Below, piece after piece: positions 1-8,992 of a stretch of DNA of 36,275 nt. The translations under genes and the position numbers were made by a program. The number at the start of each line of letters is the position of its first letter. The stretch's first letter is position 1. The notes under the pieces were generated by a model, which ran no database searches, was not told the DNA's origin, and saw nothing but the letters and a program-made list of their open reading frames with translations. The DNA comes from Chitinophagaceae bacterium (lineage in GTDB: Bacteria; Bacteroidota; Bacteroidia; Chitinophagales; Chitinophagaceae). The stretch lies in contig CANJJU010000011.1 in assembly GCA_947474815.1 (NCBI GenBank), positions 1-36,275 of the forward strand, in the 5' to 3' direction.

Positions 1-502
1 ATGCCAAAGCATTGGGAATGGTCCAATTAGGAACCATACTAGGAAAATTGAAAGGAACAATTGAAGCTACCACGCCAATGGGTACATGCTCTGTTCGGCA
101 TTCTACACCACGACTCACTTCCAATACCTCTCCCGTTATCAATTGCGGCAATGAAGTGGCAAACTCGGTAAGCTCAATACATTTTTCTATTTCGGCAACA
201 GATTCGCTATACGTTTTACCATTTTCCTCGCTGCACAATTCGGACAATTCTTTGAGATGCTTTTCCAACAAAGTTTTATATCTAAAGAAAACTTGCACTC
301 TTTCTTTTATAGGTGTTTTACTCCAAGCAGGAAAAGCAGCTTTGGCGGCCGCAACAGCTACGTCTAAATCTTTTCTTGAAGAAAGCTGCAATTCAGAAAG
401 CAAATTGCCGTCTAAAGGAGAAATTACTTTAAGGGATTTTTTAGTGCTCGCATCAACGAACTTTCCGTTGATAAAGTTCTGAGTAGAAGGATATTTTGCC
501 AT
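1..502 (-). CDS. mmsA: CoA-acylating methylmalonate-semialdehyde dehydrogenase, N-terminal part (truncated by window edge)
   Basis: Reverse complement from ATG at 502 reads MAKYPSTQNFINGKFVDASTKKSLKVISPLDGNLLSELQLSSRKDLDVAVAAAKAAFPAWSKTPIKERVQVFFRYKTLLEKH...VPIGVVASIVPFNFPSMVPNWTIPNALA, characteristic of MmsA-type aldehyde dehydrogenases; open to position 1. Confidence 0.88.
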   Translation of the reverse strand, partial: MAKYPSTQNFINGKFVDASTKKSLKVISPLDGNLLSELQLSSRKDLDVAVAAAKAAFPAWSKTPIKERVQVFFRYKTLLEKHLKELSELCSEENGKTYSESVAEIEKCIELTEFATSLPQLITGEVLEVSRGVECRTEHVPIGVVASIVPFNFPSMVPNWTIPNALA

Positions 503-564
503 AATGTTTACTATCAATTTTTTATTATTTAATTAAATAACTAAAAATATTTTATTTTAGACAA

Positions 565-597
565 TAAATATAGCATTATTTTTACTTTTTAATCAAA
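565..597 (-). promoter_or_regulatory. Putative Bacteroidetes-type promoter for mmsA (-33 TTTG, 21 nt, -7 TATATTTA)
   Basis: On minus strand TTTG (594-597) N21 TATATTTA (565-572); 7/8 match to TAnnTTTG. Confidence 0.4.
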
Positions 598-613
598 TCA
601 AGCCCCTTTTTTA

Positions 614-1087
614 ATGTCTACGAATACTCAGCCTTCATTAGACGAATTGGACTTTGGAATCCTGTCCTTCTTACAAAAAGATGGACGAATGTCGTTTACG
701 GTAATTGCTAAGAAATTAAAAGTATCCATCGGCACCGTTCGAACAAGATTCAACAAGCTAATAGAAGATGGCACCATTAATATTATTGGTAGAGTAAATC
801 CAGATAAAGTAGGATTTAGGTGCTATGCACATATTGCCGTTTATGTAAGGCCTGCTACATTCAAAGAAAAAGTAGCTCAAAAAATTTCCACCCTTTCGGA
901 AGTAAGTTTCCTTGCAATGACATCGGGTGATTACGACTTAGAAGTAGATGTCATGTGCAGAGACAATGAACATTTGGTTGATTTTGTAGATGAAATAAGC
1001 AAAATAGAGGGAGTCAATCAAACCAAAACAACCATCTATTTCAAAGTGTATAAATACGCTCAGCCAGATTTGAAATTATTAAAATAG
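614..1087 (+). CDS. Lrp/AsnC family transcriptional regulator
   Basis: N-terminal HTH (LDELDFGILSFLQKDGRMSFTVIAKKLKVSIGTVRTRFNKL) plus RAM-like C-terminal domain; divergent from mmsA. Confidence 0.9.
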   Translation: MSTNTQPSLDELDFGILSFLQKDGRMSFTVIAKKLKVSIGTVRTRFNKLIEDGTINIIGRVNPDKVGFRCYAHIAVYVRPATFKEKVAQKISTLSEVSFLAMTSGDYDLEVDVMCRDNEHLVDFVDEISKIEGVNQTKTTIYFKVYKYAQPDLKLLK

Positions 1088-1120
1088 AATGCTTTAGAAA
1101 AACTATAGCTACATAATTTA

Positions 1121-1150
1121 AAAGCTCAGCATATTTGCTGAGCTTTTTAT
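1121..1150. terminator. Intrinsic (probably bidirectional) terminator between lrp-like gene and yceI-like gene
   Basis: Perfect 11-bp stem AAAGCTCAGCA-TATT-TGCTGAGCTTT followed by T-rich tract; A-rich on the other side. Confidence 0.8.
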
Positions 1151-1174
1151 ATGAATCTTAATAAGATGTATTTT

Positions 1175-1777
1175 TTATTTACTCAACGCAAATTCTAAAT
1201 TTGCATTCAATGATACTTCTGCTCCCACTGTTGCCCCACCCGCTTCAGTTAATGCATTCCATTTAAGACCGTAATCGAAGCGATTGATTGAACCAATCAC
1301 TTTAAACCCGGCCTTGGTATTACCATAAGCGTCTTTACCAATGCCGCCAAACTTTACATCAAACACTATCTTTTTAGTGACATTTCTAATAGTCAGGTTA
1401 CCAGCTAACTCATATTTGTTGCCCTCCTTCTTGTTGAATGAAGTGCTTTTAAAAGTCATCGTTGGATATGTTGCTGCATTGAAAAAATCATCTCCTTTCA
1501 AATGTCCATCGCGCATAGAATTATCAGTATTGATACTATTCACATCAATTGAAAATTCAATAGCAGCATCAGAAAAATCGTCTTTGGTGTTAACGATACT
1601 ACCATTATATACTTTAAAACTTCCATCCACTTCAGAAATTACTAAATGTGTTACCGAAAACTTTACAGCTGAATGCACATTATCGACTTTCCATATTTTA
1701 CTTGTTTGAGAAAAAACTTTGAAAGAAGCAAATAGTACTGCTGTGACAAATAAAATTTTGATTGAAAAACTTTTCAT
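1175..1777 (-). CDS. YceI family protein (secreted)
   Basis: Signal peptide; WKVDNVHSAVKFSVTHLVISEVDGSFK...FDVKFGGIGKDAYGNTKAGFKVIGSINRFDYGLKWN typical of YceI. Confidence 0.92.
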   Translation of the reverse strand: MKSFSIKILFVTAVLFASFKVFSQTSKIWKVDNVHSAVKFSVTHLVISEVDGSFKVYNGSIVNTKDDFSDAAIEFSIDVNSINTDNSMRDGHLKGDDFFNAATYPTMTFKSTSFNKKEGNKYELAGNLTIRNVTKKIVFDVKFGGIGKDAYGNTKAGFKVIGSINRFDYGLKWNALTEAGGATVGAEVSLNANLEFALSK

Positions 1778-1818
1778 GATTATAGTTTAATATTTTAAAG
1801 AAAGAACAAAATTAACTA

Positions 1819-1863
1819 ATTTTACTTACGAATATATACCTGTTACCTTTTGGTAAGTAAAAT
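1819..1863. promoter_or_regulatory. Inverted-repeat operator in yceI/hxlR divergent region
   Basis: Perfect 11-bp inverted repeat ATTTTACTTAC (1819-1829) / GTAAGTAAAAT (1853-1863), with nested TTACC-TTTT-GGTAA (1843-1856). Confidence 0.6.
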
Positions 1864-1871
1864 ATTTAAAA

Positions 1872-2246
1872 ATGACTAAAATAAAAAACGATGCCATTTG
1901 CCAGTATAAGTTAATGGCTTCTAGAGATGCCTTGGCTGTTATTCAAGGAAAATGGCGCATACCTATTATCATATCCCTTACCTATGGCAATAAACGATTT
2001 GGAGACATTCAAAAAGACATTGAAGACATCTCGCCTAAAATGTTATCACAAGAATTAAAAGCATTGGAAGAATCTAAAATAATCTCAAGGAAGCTGTACG
2101 ACAGCATGCCCATTATGGTGGAATACTCCTTAACCCCTTTGGGAATTTCTATGCAAAAACTACTAGACGAATTGCTGAAATGGGGCATTCACTTTAGGAA
2201 TGAAATTGTGGGAAAGAAGAAGACTTTGAAAAGACAACTAAATTGA
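1872..2246 (+). CDS. HxlR family winged-helix transcriptional regulator
   Basis: DALAVIQGKWRIPIIISLTYGNKRFGDIQKDIEDISPKMLSQELKALEESKIISRKLYDSMPIMVEYSLTPLG is the HxlR-family pattern. Confidence 0.93.
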   Translation: MTKIKNDAICQYKLMASRDALAVIQGKWRIPIIISLTYGNKRFGDIQKDIEDISPKMLSQELKALEESKIISRKLYDSMPIMVEYSLTPLGISMQKLLDELLKWGIHFRNEIVGKKKTLKRQLN

Positions 2247-2305
2247 TGGGGGAACAGCATAAATTATAGAAACTCTATTTTAGTCAGCAATGCTTTATAT
2301 AAGCT

Positions 2306-3376
2306 TTATGATTTTTTTGAATACAGTCTATTCCTAAGCCAAAATGCCACATTCACTAATATAATTAATGCAGGCACTTCCACCAACGGACCAATCACAC
2401 CCGCAAAAGCTTGTCCACTATTCACTCCAAACACACCAATCGCAACCGCAATAGCCAATTCGAAATTATTTCCTGTTGCCGTAAATGCAATCGAAGCATT
2501 GGTTGAATAATCGGCTCCCGTTTTTTTCCCAATCCAAAAACTCAAGAAAAACATAATTGCAAAATAAATAACCAACGGAATCGCTACTCTAATCACATCA
2601 AAAGGTATTTGAACTATCAGCTTCCCTTTTAAACTAAACATTACCAAAATAGTAAAGAGCAATGCAATCAATGTAAAGGGAGAAATAAATGGAATAAATT
2701 TTTGCTGATACCAATCCTCGTTTTTAATTTTCACTAAAAAAAATCTAGTTAGAAAGCCTGCAACAAAAGGGATACCTAAATAAATAGTCACCGTTTTAGC
2801 TATTTGCAAAATAGTGAGTTGAATAACCATACTCTTTAACCCAAATAATGGAGGAAGTACTGTAATAAATAAATAAGCATAGAAGCTAAACATGAATACT
2901 TGAAATAAACTATTAAGAGCCACTAAGCCAGCAGCATACTCATTGTCCCCTTCGGCCAAATCATTCCAAACCATTACCATTGCAATACAACGAGCAAGAC
3001 CAATCAGTATTAATCCTGTCATTAACTCAGGATATCCATGCAAAAAAGTGATGGCCAATACAAACATCAACACGGGCCCTATTACCCAATTGAGCAAAAG
3101 CGAAATAGCTAACAGACGTTTATTCTTGAAGACCTCCTTCAATTTATCAAACTTAACTTTAGCAAAAGGCGGATACATCATTACAATTAGCCCCACGGCT
3201 AAAGGAATATTGGTTGTACCTGAAGAAAAGGAATGTATAAATTCAGTAGCAGATGGAAATTGATAGCCTATTATTACGCCAATGAATATGGCCAAGAAAA
3301 TCCATAGTGTAAGGTACCTGTCGAGAAAATTAAGTTTTTTTCTTTGATGAACCGGAGCACATTGATGAGAGGGCAT
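2306..3376 (-). CDS. arsB: ACR3 family arsenite efflux transporter
   Basis: [24 protein letters not shown]...[45 protein letters not shown] matches ACR3 (BASS superfamily). Confidence 0.93.
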   Translation of the reverse strand: MPSHQCAPVHQRKKLNFLDRYLTLWIFLAIFIGVIIGYQFPSATEFIHSFSSGTTNIPLAVGLIVMMYPPFAKVKFDKLKEVFKNKRLLAISLLLNWVIGPVLMFVLAITFLHGYPELMTGLILIGLARCIAMVMVWNDLAEGDNEYAAGLVALNSLFQVFMFSFYAYLFITVLPPLFGLKSMVIQLTILQIAKTVTIYLGIPFVAGFLTRFFLVKIKNEDWYQQKFIPFISPFTLIALLFTILVMFSLKGKLIVQIPFDVIRVAIPLVIYFAIMFFLSFWIGKKTGADYSTNASIAFTATGNNFELAIAVAIGVFGVNSGQAFAGVIGPLVEVPALIILVNVAFWLRNRLYSKKS

Positions 3377-3393
3377 GAGATTCTTGTTTGATA

Positions 3394-3401
3394 CAAAAAT
3401 A
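3394..3401 (-). promoter_or_regulatory. Putative -7 element (TATTTTTG) upstream of ACR3
   Basis: Exact match to TAnnTTTG on minus strand; no convincing -33 at standard spacing. Confidence 0.25.
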
Positions 3402-3434
3402 AAGCTTATTAAATGTATGCTCTTTAATCAAGGA

Positions 3435-3477
3435 TAAAAAATATAGTGACTGCCTCATTCAAAGACAATCACTATAT
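3435..3477 (-). terminator. Intrinsic terminator downstream of the outer-membrane protein gene, separating it from ACR3
   Basis: Minus strand ATATAGTGATTGTC-TTTGAATGA-GGCAGTCACTATAT followed by TTTTTT; 14-bp stem including G-T pairs. Confidence 0.75.
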
Positions 3478-3487
3478 GAACAACATC

Positions 3488-4420
3488 TTATAATGCCCTT
3501 ATAATACCTAATCTAACACGATATCCAGGAGGATTTTGTACCCCATTCATTTTATTAATAACGGAAATAGATAATGTAAGTGGGAAAGCATACTTTTTAA
3601 TGGAAAAATTTGAACCTACATTGAAAAATCCCGCATAGTAACCCGAGTTGTTGTCAACAACCCCCTCTTCTTTCAGTTTATCTAACCACTCGCCATAATA
3701 ACCTCCAAATAAAACCCACCCTATTTTTGAGCTGTTTTTTTGCAATGAATCTATTGAACAATTATTATTTCCGCCTTTAACTTTATAAGAGAGTGTTAGA
3801 TTTTGCAATGATATGCTACCATAATAATTATGATTAAACCCTTTTGTAGTATGCTTGTATAAAGTATTTGCCGTAAGGGAATATTTATTCCATGATGTTG
3901 ATAATACAATTCCCATCATTGGATCGTAAGATCCTGAACCAACAATAACGGTGGTATTATCGAAAGAAGAAGGCTTGCTTATTCCAGTAGGCAACTCTAT
4001 TCCTGTTTGCAAGGCGACATTTAATTTATCTTTTGAAACCAATTGGGTAGTTGCCATTAATATGGCATCACCTACCCCTTTATCACTTCCATTATTGGTA
4101 TGCAAAAATACATAAGGGACTAAAACAGAAAGAGTAATCCTGTTGCTTACTCCATATCGAATGCCTGCAGAACCAATAAACATGCTTGTTAATAATCTCT
4201 CATCTTCTTCTGGTGCCCCTGCATCCTTTATCGTACGATAATCACCATACGTCTCTACAAGAAATTTTTTCTTTTCCAAAGTAAGTACCCCATTGTTAAA
4301 GTCGCCAGTAGAAGAGCCAATTCCTGCACCAGCACAACAAGCACATTGAGAAAAAGAAACATAATAAAAATTTGAAAGTAAAATAGCAAGTAAAATATAT
4401 TTAAGTTTAATGATTTTCAT
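3488..4420 (-). CDS. Predicted outer-membrane beta-barrel/transporter-like protein with N-terminal CACC motif
   Basis: Signal peptide followed by QCACCAGAGIG; alternating hydrophobic strands in the remainder; no specific family assigned. Confidence 0.65.
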   Translation of the reverse strand: MKIIKLKYILLAILLSNFYYVSFSQCACCAGAGIGSSTGDFNNGVLTLEKKKFLVETYGDYRTIKDAGAPEEDERLLTSMFIGSAGIRYGVSNRITLSVLVPYVFLHTNNGSDKGVGDAILMATTQLVSKDKLNVALQTGIELPTGISKPSSFDNTTVIVGSGSYDPMMGIVLSTSWNKYSLTANTLYKHTTKGFNHNYYGSISLQNLTLSYKVKGGNNNCSIDSLQKNSSKIGWVLFGGYYGEWLDKLKEEGVVDNNSGYYAGFFNVGSNFSIKKYAFPLTLSISVINKMNGVQNPPGYRVRLGIIRAL

Positions 4421-4533
4421 TTTATAGTATTAAATAATTAGAAATGTATAGATATACGCAACCCCTTAACCCATTCATAAAATGGAATTACAGTGTCAAC
4501 ATAACTGATAAGATGTAAAGTAAAAAAGTATAA

Positions 4534-4920
4534 CTACCCCTGTGGTGGGTGAAAAAAACCATAAGAATGGTCTACAGGCTTATGAGTACCGTGCCATATA
4601 TTGTCATCCGACATCTCAAAAAAGACAACTGCTGTGTTTGATAGATAAGAAATAATGGGAGAAGATGATTCTTTTTTATTGTCTTGTCTTTTTTCAGCAT
4701 CACGCTTTTCTGTCCTTTCCTCTTCTTGGATTCTCTTCATCATCTGACACTTCCCATTACAATGCATTTTTGGTCTAGATTTATTAATGCAATTTTTGGC
4801 GTATTTAGAAGTGCCAATGAAATAATCCGCCATGATTAAATATTTCCCAGATTGCTGAATGAGAAAAGTTACAATAAAAACCAAAGAAACAAATCTAATA
4901 ATGAATTCACGTCGAATCAT
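4534..4920 (-). CDS. Small membrane-anchored/secreted protein with HCNGKC cysteine motif, unknown function
   Basis: N-terminal TM segment, KNCINKSRPKMHCNGKCQMMKRIQEEE; consistent start and stop in same-strand gene run. Confidence 0.6.
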   Translation of the reverse strand: MIRREFIIRFVSLVFIVTFLIQQSGKYLIMADYFIGTSKYAKNCINKSRPKMHCNGKCQMMKRIQEEERTEKRDAEKRQDNKKESSSPIISYLSNTAVVFFEMSDDNIWHGTHKPVDHSYGFFHPPQG

Positions 4921-4959
4921 GGGAAATTATGAAACACAAAAGTAATAGAAAAGAGTAAT

Positions 4960-5577
4960 TTATCTTCTATAAAATATTTTACATCCAAAGGATTCTGTTT
5001 CAGGTAAAGACACCGCTCGTTGAGACAATAAATCTTTTACAGCATTGGAAATATAAGAGTTTGCTTTTTGTGGATTTTCTCCATCATCATCTATTGCACC
5101 GGAATATTTAATTACCCATTCGCCCTTTACATTCCAAATCACAAAAGCCTGTGGAGTGTGCTTTGCGCCAAAATTCTTCCCTACTGCTTGATCTGCATCT
5201 TGCAGGTATTGAAAATTAAATTTTTCTGATTTAGCCCTCTGACGCATTTGAACAAAAGACTCTTCTTTGTATAACAAAGTATCCATTGAATTGATAGCCA
5301 GTAACGGGACCCCTAAGGGAGCATATTTTTTATTCAGCTCATTCAATCGTTGGGTATATAATTTTGCAAAAGGGCAATGATTACATGTAAATACAATCAT
5401 AAAGCCCTTTGCATTTTTAAAATTGCTTAACGATACGATTGTATTATTACTGCTTCTTAGTTTAAACTCTTTCACATTTCCTCCTATGCTATTTATTTTA
5501 TGATGATCAGCCATCATAAAACTTAATAGGACAATCAACAATCCAGTGCTCACAAAATATTTACACATTTGCTTCAT
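4960..5577 (-). CDS. Thioredoxin-like redoxin-domain (AhpC/TSA-like) exported protein
   Basis: Signal peptide; FKNAKGFMIVFTCNHCPFAKLYTQRLNELNKKYAPLGVPLLAINSMD...YLQDADQAVGKNFGAKHTPQAFVIW. Confidence 0.88.
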   Translation of the reverse strand: MKQMCKYFVSTGLLIVLLSFMMADHHKINSIGGNVKEFKLRSSNNTIVSLSNFKNAKGFMIVFTCNHCPFAKLYTQRLNELNKKYAPLGVPLLAINSMDTLLYKEESFVQMRQRAKSEKFNFQYLQDADQAVGKNFGAKHTPQAFVIWNVKGEWVIKYSGAIDDDGENPQKANSYISNAVKDLLSQRAVSLPETESFGCKIFYRR

Positions 5578-5580
5578 CTA

Positions 5581-8220
5581 TTATCTTTTTATAAATTTCT
5601 TAGATACAACTGACTTATTTTCCTGATCCATGATACTTAATACATACGTTCCTTTAGCCAATTGAGAAAGGTTTATTCCCCTAGATAAATCTGGCTGTGG
5701 AAGCATCAACATCGTTCTTCCTAATTCATCAAATATCCAAGCATAATAAGCTACTGTGCTAGGTGAACTAAAATTAACATGTAAAATATCTTTCACTGGA
5801 TTTGGGACAATCATATAGTCAAAAGCATTGTTTTGATTGTATACATTGATATTCAATGTGCAAGACTGTCCGCCAAAATCTAATACAAAACTTGCAACAC
5901 CAGCTGAAGCAGGCGTACCCGTTATATCAAGACTAAGGTCTCCTCCACCATTTGCTAAAGTGCCAGGCTGCAATGCGGCTGTAAGCCCAGTTACCCCTGT
6001 AGAAGCTACCGATGGACCCGCCACAGGATAAACAGCACCATTTCCTCCCGTATAAGGCACGGCAACAGTAGCAATAAAAATTGTATTAGCATAAGCAGTT
6101 GTAGAAAGGGTTGCATTGTCGCAAAGTAAACTTGCGATGACAGGTAAAACAGGACCAACATCATTGATGGTTAAACTCAATGTACAAGATTGACCTCCCA
6201 TACTTATGGAGAAATTAGCCGTACCCACTGATGTAGGTGTACCCGCAACAGAGTATGTTACAGATCCAGCTCCATTAGCTAGCGTGCCAGACTGAAGGGT
6301 AGCAGTCAAACCTGTCACACCAGTAGAAGCAATGATAGAACCTGACGTATACACTACTCCGTTACCTCCCGTATAAGGAACAGATGCCGTTCCTGAATAG
6401 ACTACATTCACGGTAGCTGAAGTTGAAAAAGAAGCCGTATTACAAGACAATGAAGAAACAGTTGGTATTGTTGGCACTGTATTATTTACCGGTAAAGTCA
6501 ATGTGCAAGTTTGTCCTCCGAGTGTTATTAAAAAATTAGCCGTTCCTGCCGATGAAGGTGTTCCTGAAATTGAAAAAGTAGCCGTACCAGTTCCATTAGC
6601 CAATGTGCCTGATTGAAGTGTTGCTGTCAAGCCCGTTACACCAGTTGAATTAACAGCGGTTCCAATAGTATAAGCTACCCCGTTACCTCCTGCAAAAGGA
6701 ACTGATGCTGTTCCTGAATAGACTACATTCACCGTAGCAGAAGTAGAAAAAGATGCACCAGCACAATTCAATGCCGTGATCGTGGGAGAAACAGCAGTAC
6801 TTCCTACCACAAATTGTCCCATCATTCCTTCATCTTCATGTAATGAAATATGGCAGTGATACATAAAAGGATGAATATTATCTGCATAATCATCAAACTT
6901 GGCTATAAACTTTACAGTTGATTGGCTTGGCACAAAAACTACATCTTTCCAACCGGCTTGTGCAGCAGCTGGTGCAGCACCACTTACAGAAAGAATATTA
7001 AATTCTACATCATGAATATGAAAGGGGTGTCCAAAATTTCCAGAGTTGGTTATTTGCCAAATTTCAGTATTGTTAAGAGGAACTGTATAGTCGTTGTAGT
7101 TTATATTGAATAATCTATGATTTAATATAAATGCAGCTCCTTGTACACCTGCAATAGTTGTATCGTTAATAGTTAAATTACGTGTAATATTTGCATCGGC
7201 AGATGGAATAGTATTTACAGTAGTCAATGCAGTTGGGATAGCTGTAATAGGATTACTCGTTAGGCTCCCAATATTTAAATGCAAGACATTAAAATCAATC
7301 CTTGCCAAAGCATTAGCAAATGGACCATTAGGAAAAAAATCTCCCCCAGGTGTTTGTTGAGATAATGTAGAATTATATGCTTTTAAATTAACACTTGTTC
7401 CAGATTGTCCAGTACAATTAATTAATATTTCAATTCTTTCGCCGGCATGCAATAAATACCTTGTTAATGAAACAGGTGTATTTAACAATCCCCCATCAGA
7501 TGTTATCACATAAAATGATCTGTTATCACTAAATCCTAAATTATAGGAGCGCTCTATTGCAGCATTTAAAACTCTAAATCTTACAACCTGAGAAGGAATA
7601 GTGTACTGTGGACTTAAAACACCATTCACCATTGAGCTATCACCATAAGGCACTACACTAAATTGATTAGCTGTAGTAAAGTCTCTGTCTGTTAATACCA
7701 AAGGAATGTCATCTATTCCATATTGTCTGGGTAATGGCAATGCCGATTCAATGGCATCTCTTACAATAATTAACCCCCCAATCCCTTTAGTCATTTGTTC
7801 TTGGGTCATTTCATGTAAATGCGGATGATACCAATAGGTAGCTGCATTATTGGTTACTTTCCAAAAAGGCTGCCACAAAGTACCCGGGGGAATCACCTGA
7901 TGAGGACCTCCATCCATTACAGCAGGCAAATGCATCCCATGCCAATGCAAGGTGGTTGAATCATTTAAATAATTGCGCACGTTCATATGAACGGTGTCCC
8001 CTTTGTTTATAAATAAAGTTGGTCCCCAAAATTTATTATTGATACCTGCTGTAAGGGTTTGTTGACCTGTTCTAATTTGGGAAAAAGTATCCTTAATATT
8101 TAAATTAAAAGTTGTACCAGATAATGTATCTGGTATCCAAAGCGTATTGTATTGAGCAAACAAACTGCTACTAGTAAACAATAATATTAATAATGAATTG
8201 ATGAATGATTTTTTATTCAT
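5581..8220 (-). CDS. Multicopper oxidase with three repeat domains and type IX secretion C-terminal sorting domain
   Basis: Copper motifs HWHGMH, YWYHPHLHEM, HPFHIHDVEF and HCHISLHEDEGMM; three ~100-aa repeats (STGVTGLTA.LQSGTLANG...GGQ.CTL); C-terminal MIVPNPVKDILHVNF...GTYVLSIMDQENKSVVSKKFIKR. Confidence 0.93.
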   Translation of the reverse strand: MNKKSFINSLLILLFTSSSLFAQYNTLWIPDTLSGTTFNLNIKDTFSQIRTGQQTLTAGINNKFWGPTLFINKGDTVHMNVRNYLNDSTTLHWHGMHLPAVMDGGPHQVIPPGTLWQPFWKVTNNAATYWYHPHLHEMTQEQMTKGIGGLIIVRDAIESALPLPRQYGIDDIPLVLTDRDFTTANQFSVVPYGDSSMVNGVLSPQYTIPSQVVRFRVLNAAIERSYNLGFSDNRSFYVITSDGGLLNTPVSLTRYLLHAGERIEILINCTGQSGTSVNLKAYNSTLSQQTPGGDFFPNGPFANALARIDFNVLHLNIGSLTSNPITAIPTALTTVNTIPSADANITRNLTINDTTIAGVQGAAFILNHRLFNINYNDYTVPLNNTEIWQITNSGNFGHPFHIHDVEFNILSVSGAAPAAAQAGWKDVVFVPSQSTVKFIAKFDDYADNIHPFMYHCHISLHEDEGMMGQFVVGSTAVSPTITALNCAGASFSTSATVNVVYSGTASVPFAGGNGVAYTIGTAVNSTGVTGLTATLQSGTLANGTGTATFSISGTPSSAGTANFLITLGGQTCTLTLPVNNTVPTIPTVSSLSCNTASFSTSATVNVVYSGTASVPYTGGNGVVYTSGSIIASTGVTGLTATLQSGTLANGAGSVTYSVAGTPTSVGTANFSISMGGQSCTLSLTINDVGPVLPVIASLLCDNATLSTTAYANTIFIATVAVPYTGGNGAVYPVAGPSVASTGVTGLTAALQPGTLANGGGDLSLDITGTPASAGVASFVLDFGGQSCTLNINVYNQNNAFDYMIVPNPVKDILHVNFSSPSTVAYYAWIFDELGRTMLMLPQPDLSRGINLSQLAKGTYVLSIMDQENKSVVSKKFIKR

Positions 8221-8260
8221 AAAAAGATTTACGAAACTATTTTAAATATGTCGATACAGC

Positions 8261-8992
8261 TTAATTACTATTAGGTGGAGGTCCATCAGGACGACCATGC
8301 ATTCTAGGTGGTGGTGGACCATCTGGGCGATCAAATCCTGGAGGAGGTCCATCAGGACGACCATGCATTCTGGGCGGTGGTGGACCATCCGGGTGATCAA
8401 ATCCTGGAGGAGGTCCATCAGGACGACCATGCATTCTGGGTGGCGGTGGACCATCGGGGTGATCCTCTTTTGGGACAGATGGAGGAACAGCTGATTGACC
8501 TAGCTGATCTATTTCTTTGTCATTAAGAGTAGACAACATTCCCAACTGATGAAGCGCATCATATAATTTCTCAATTTGCGCGGGAGTACAAATCGCTTTA
8601 ATTCTTTTGAAACCATTGAAGACATGAATGTCAATTTCTTGTTCAATTTTTGCTGATTGTGCAGCAAGAGACATTATTTTTTCTGTGCTAACGGAATCAG
8701 ATTGTAGTAGACTAAAAAATGCCGACTTAGCCATTTTTTGTTGCTCATTCAAGCTATCAAGTGTGGTAAAATGCGCTGGAGCCAATGCATTGAATTGAAC
8801 TTGCTGAGCACTGTCCAATGACAAATGTTCAATTAAGAAGCGACCTCGAGTCTGCTTCTGCCTATCAGGTCTTTGTGGTGGCCGGGCATGATGATTCATT
8901 CGCATCCACATAACAGTTGTAAATACAGTATTAGTGATAAGTAAGAATACCACTACCCAGGTGAGCAGTTTGCTTTTATTGTTCGATATCAT
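8261..8992 (-). CDS. Periplasmic heavy-metal-sensor-like (CnrX/ZraP/Spy-type) protein with Pro/His/Met-rich repeat tail
   Basis: N-terminal TM, RGRFLIEHLSLDSAQQVQFNALAPAHFTTLDSLNEQQKMAKSAFFSLL helical Spy/CnrX-like region; tail (PDGPPPPRMHGRPDGPPPGFDH)n. Confidence 0.78.
   Translation of the reverse strand: MISNNKSKLLTWVVVFLLITNTVFTTVMWMRMNHHARPPQRPDRQKQTRGRFLIEHLSLDSAQQVQFNALAPAHFTTLDSLNEQQKMAKSAFFSLLQSDSVSTEKIMSLAAQSAKIEQEIDIHVFNGFKRIKAICTPAQIEKLYDALHQLGMLSTLNDKEIDQLGQSAVPPSVPKEDHPDGPPPPRMHGRPDGPPPGFDHPDGPPPPRMHGRPDGPPPGFDRPDGPPPPRMHGRPDGPPPNSN
8280..8463. repeat. 66-bp in-frame tandem repeat, about 2.8 copies
   Basis: GGTCCATCAGGACGACCATGCATTCT recurs at 8280, 8346 and 8412 (exact 66-bp period = 22 aa) inside the Spy/CnrX-like gene. 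Confidence 0.93.

Noticed and set aside
12-482. 156-aa plus-strand ORF
   Set aside because: Antisense to the clearly recognisable mmsA reading frame; low-complexity Ser/Thr-rich composition.
1341-1709. 122-aa plus-strand ORF
   Set aside because: Antisense to YceI family gene; no recognisable domain.
8242-8526. Repeat-containing small ORFs on both strands (8242..8454 -, 8297..8494 +, 8308..8526 +)
   Set aside because: Frame-shifted or antisense readings of the 66-bp tandem repeat inside the Spy/CnrX-like gene.
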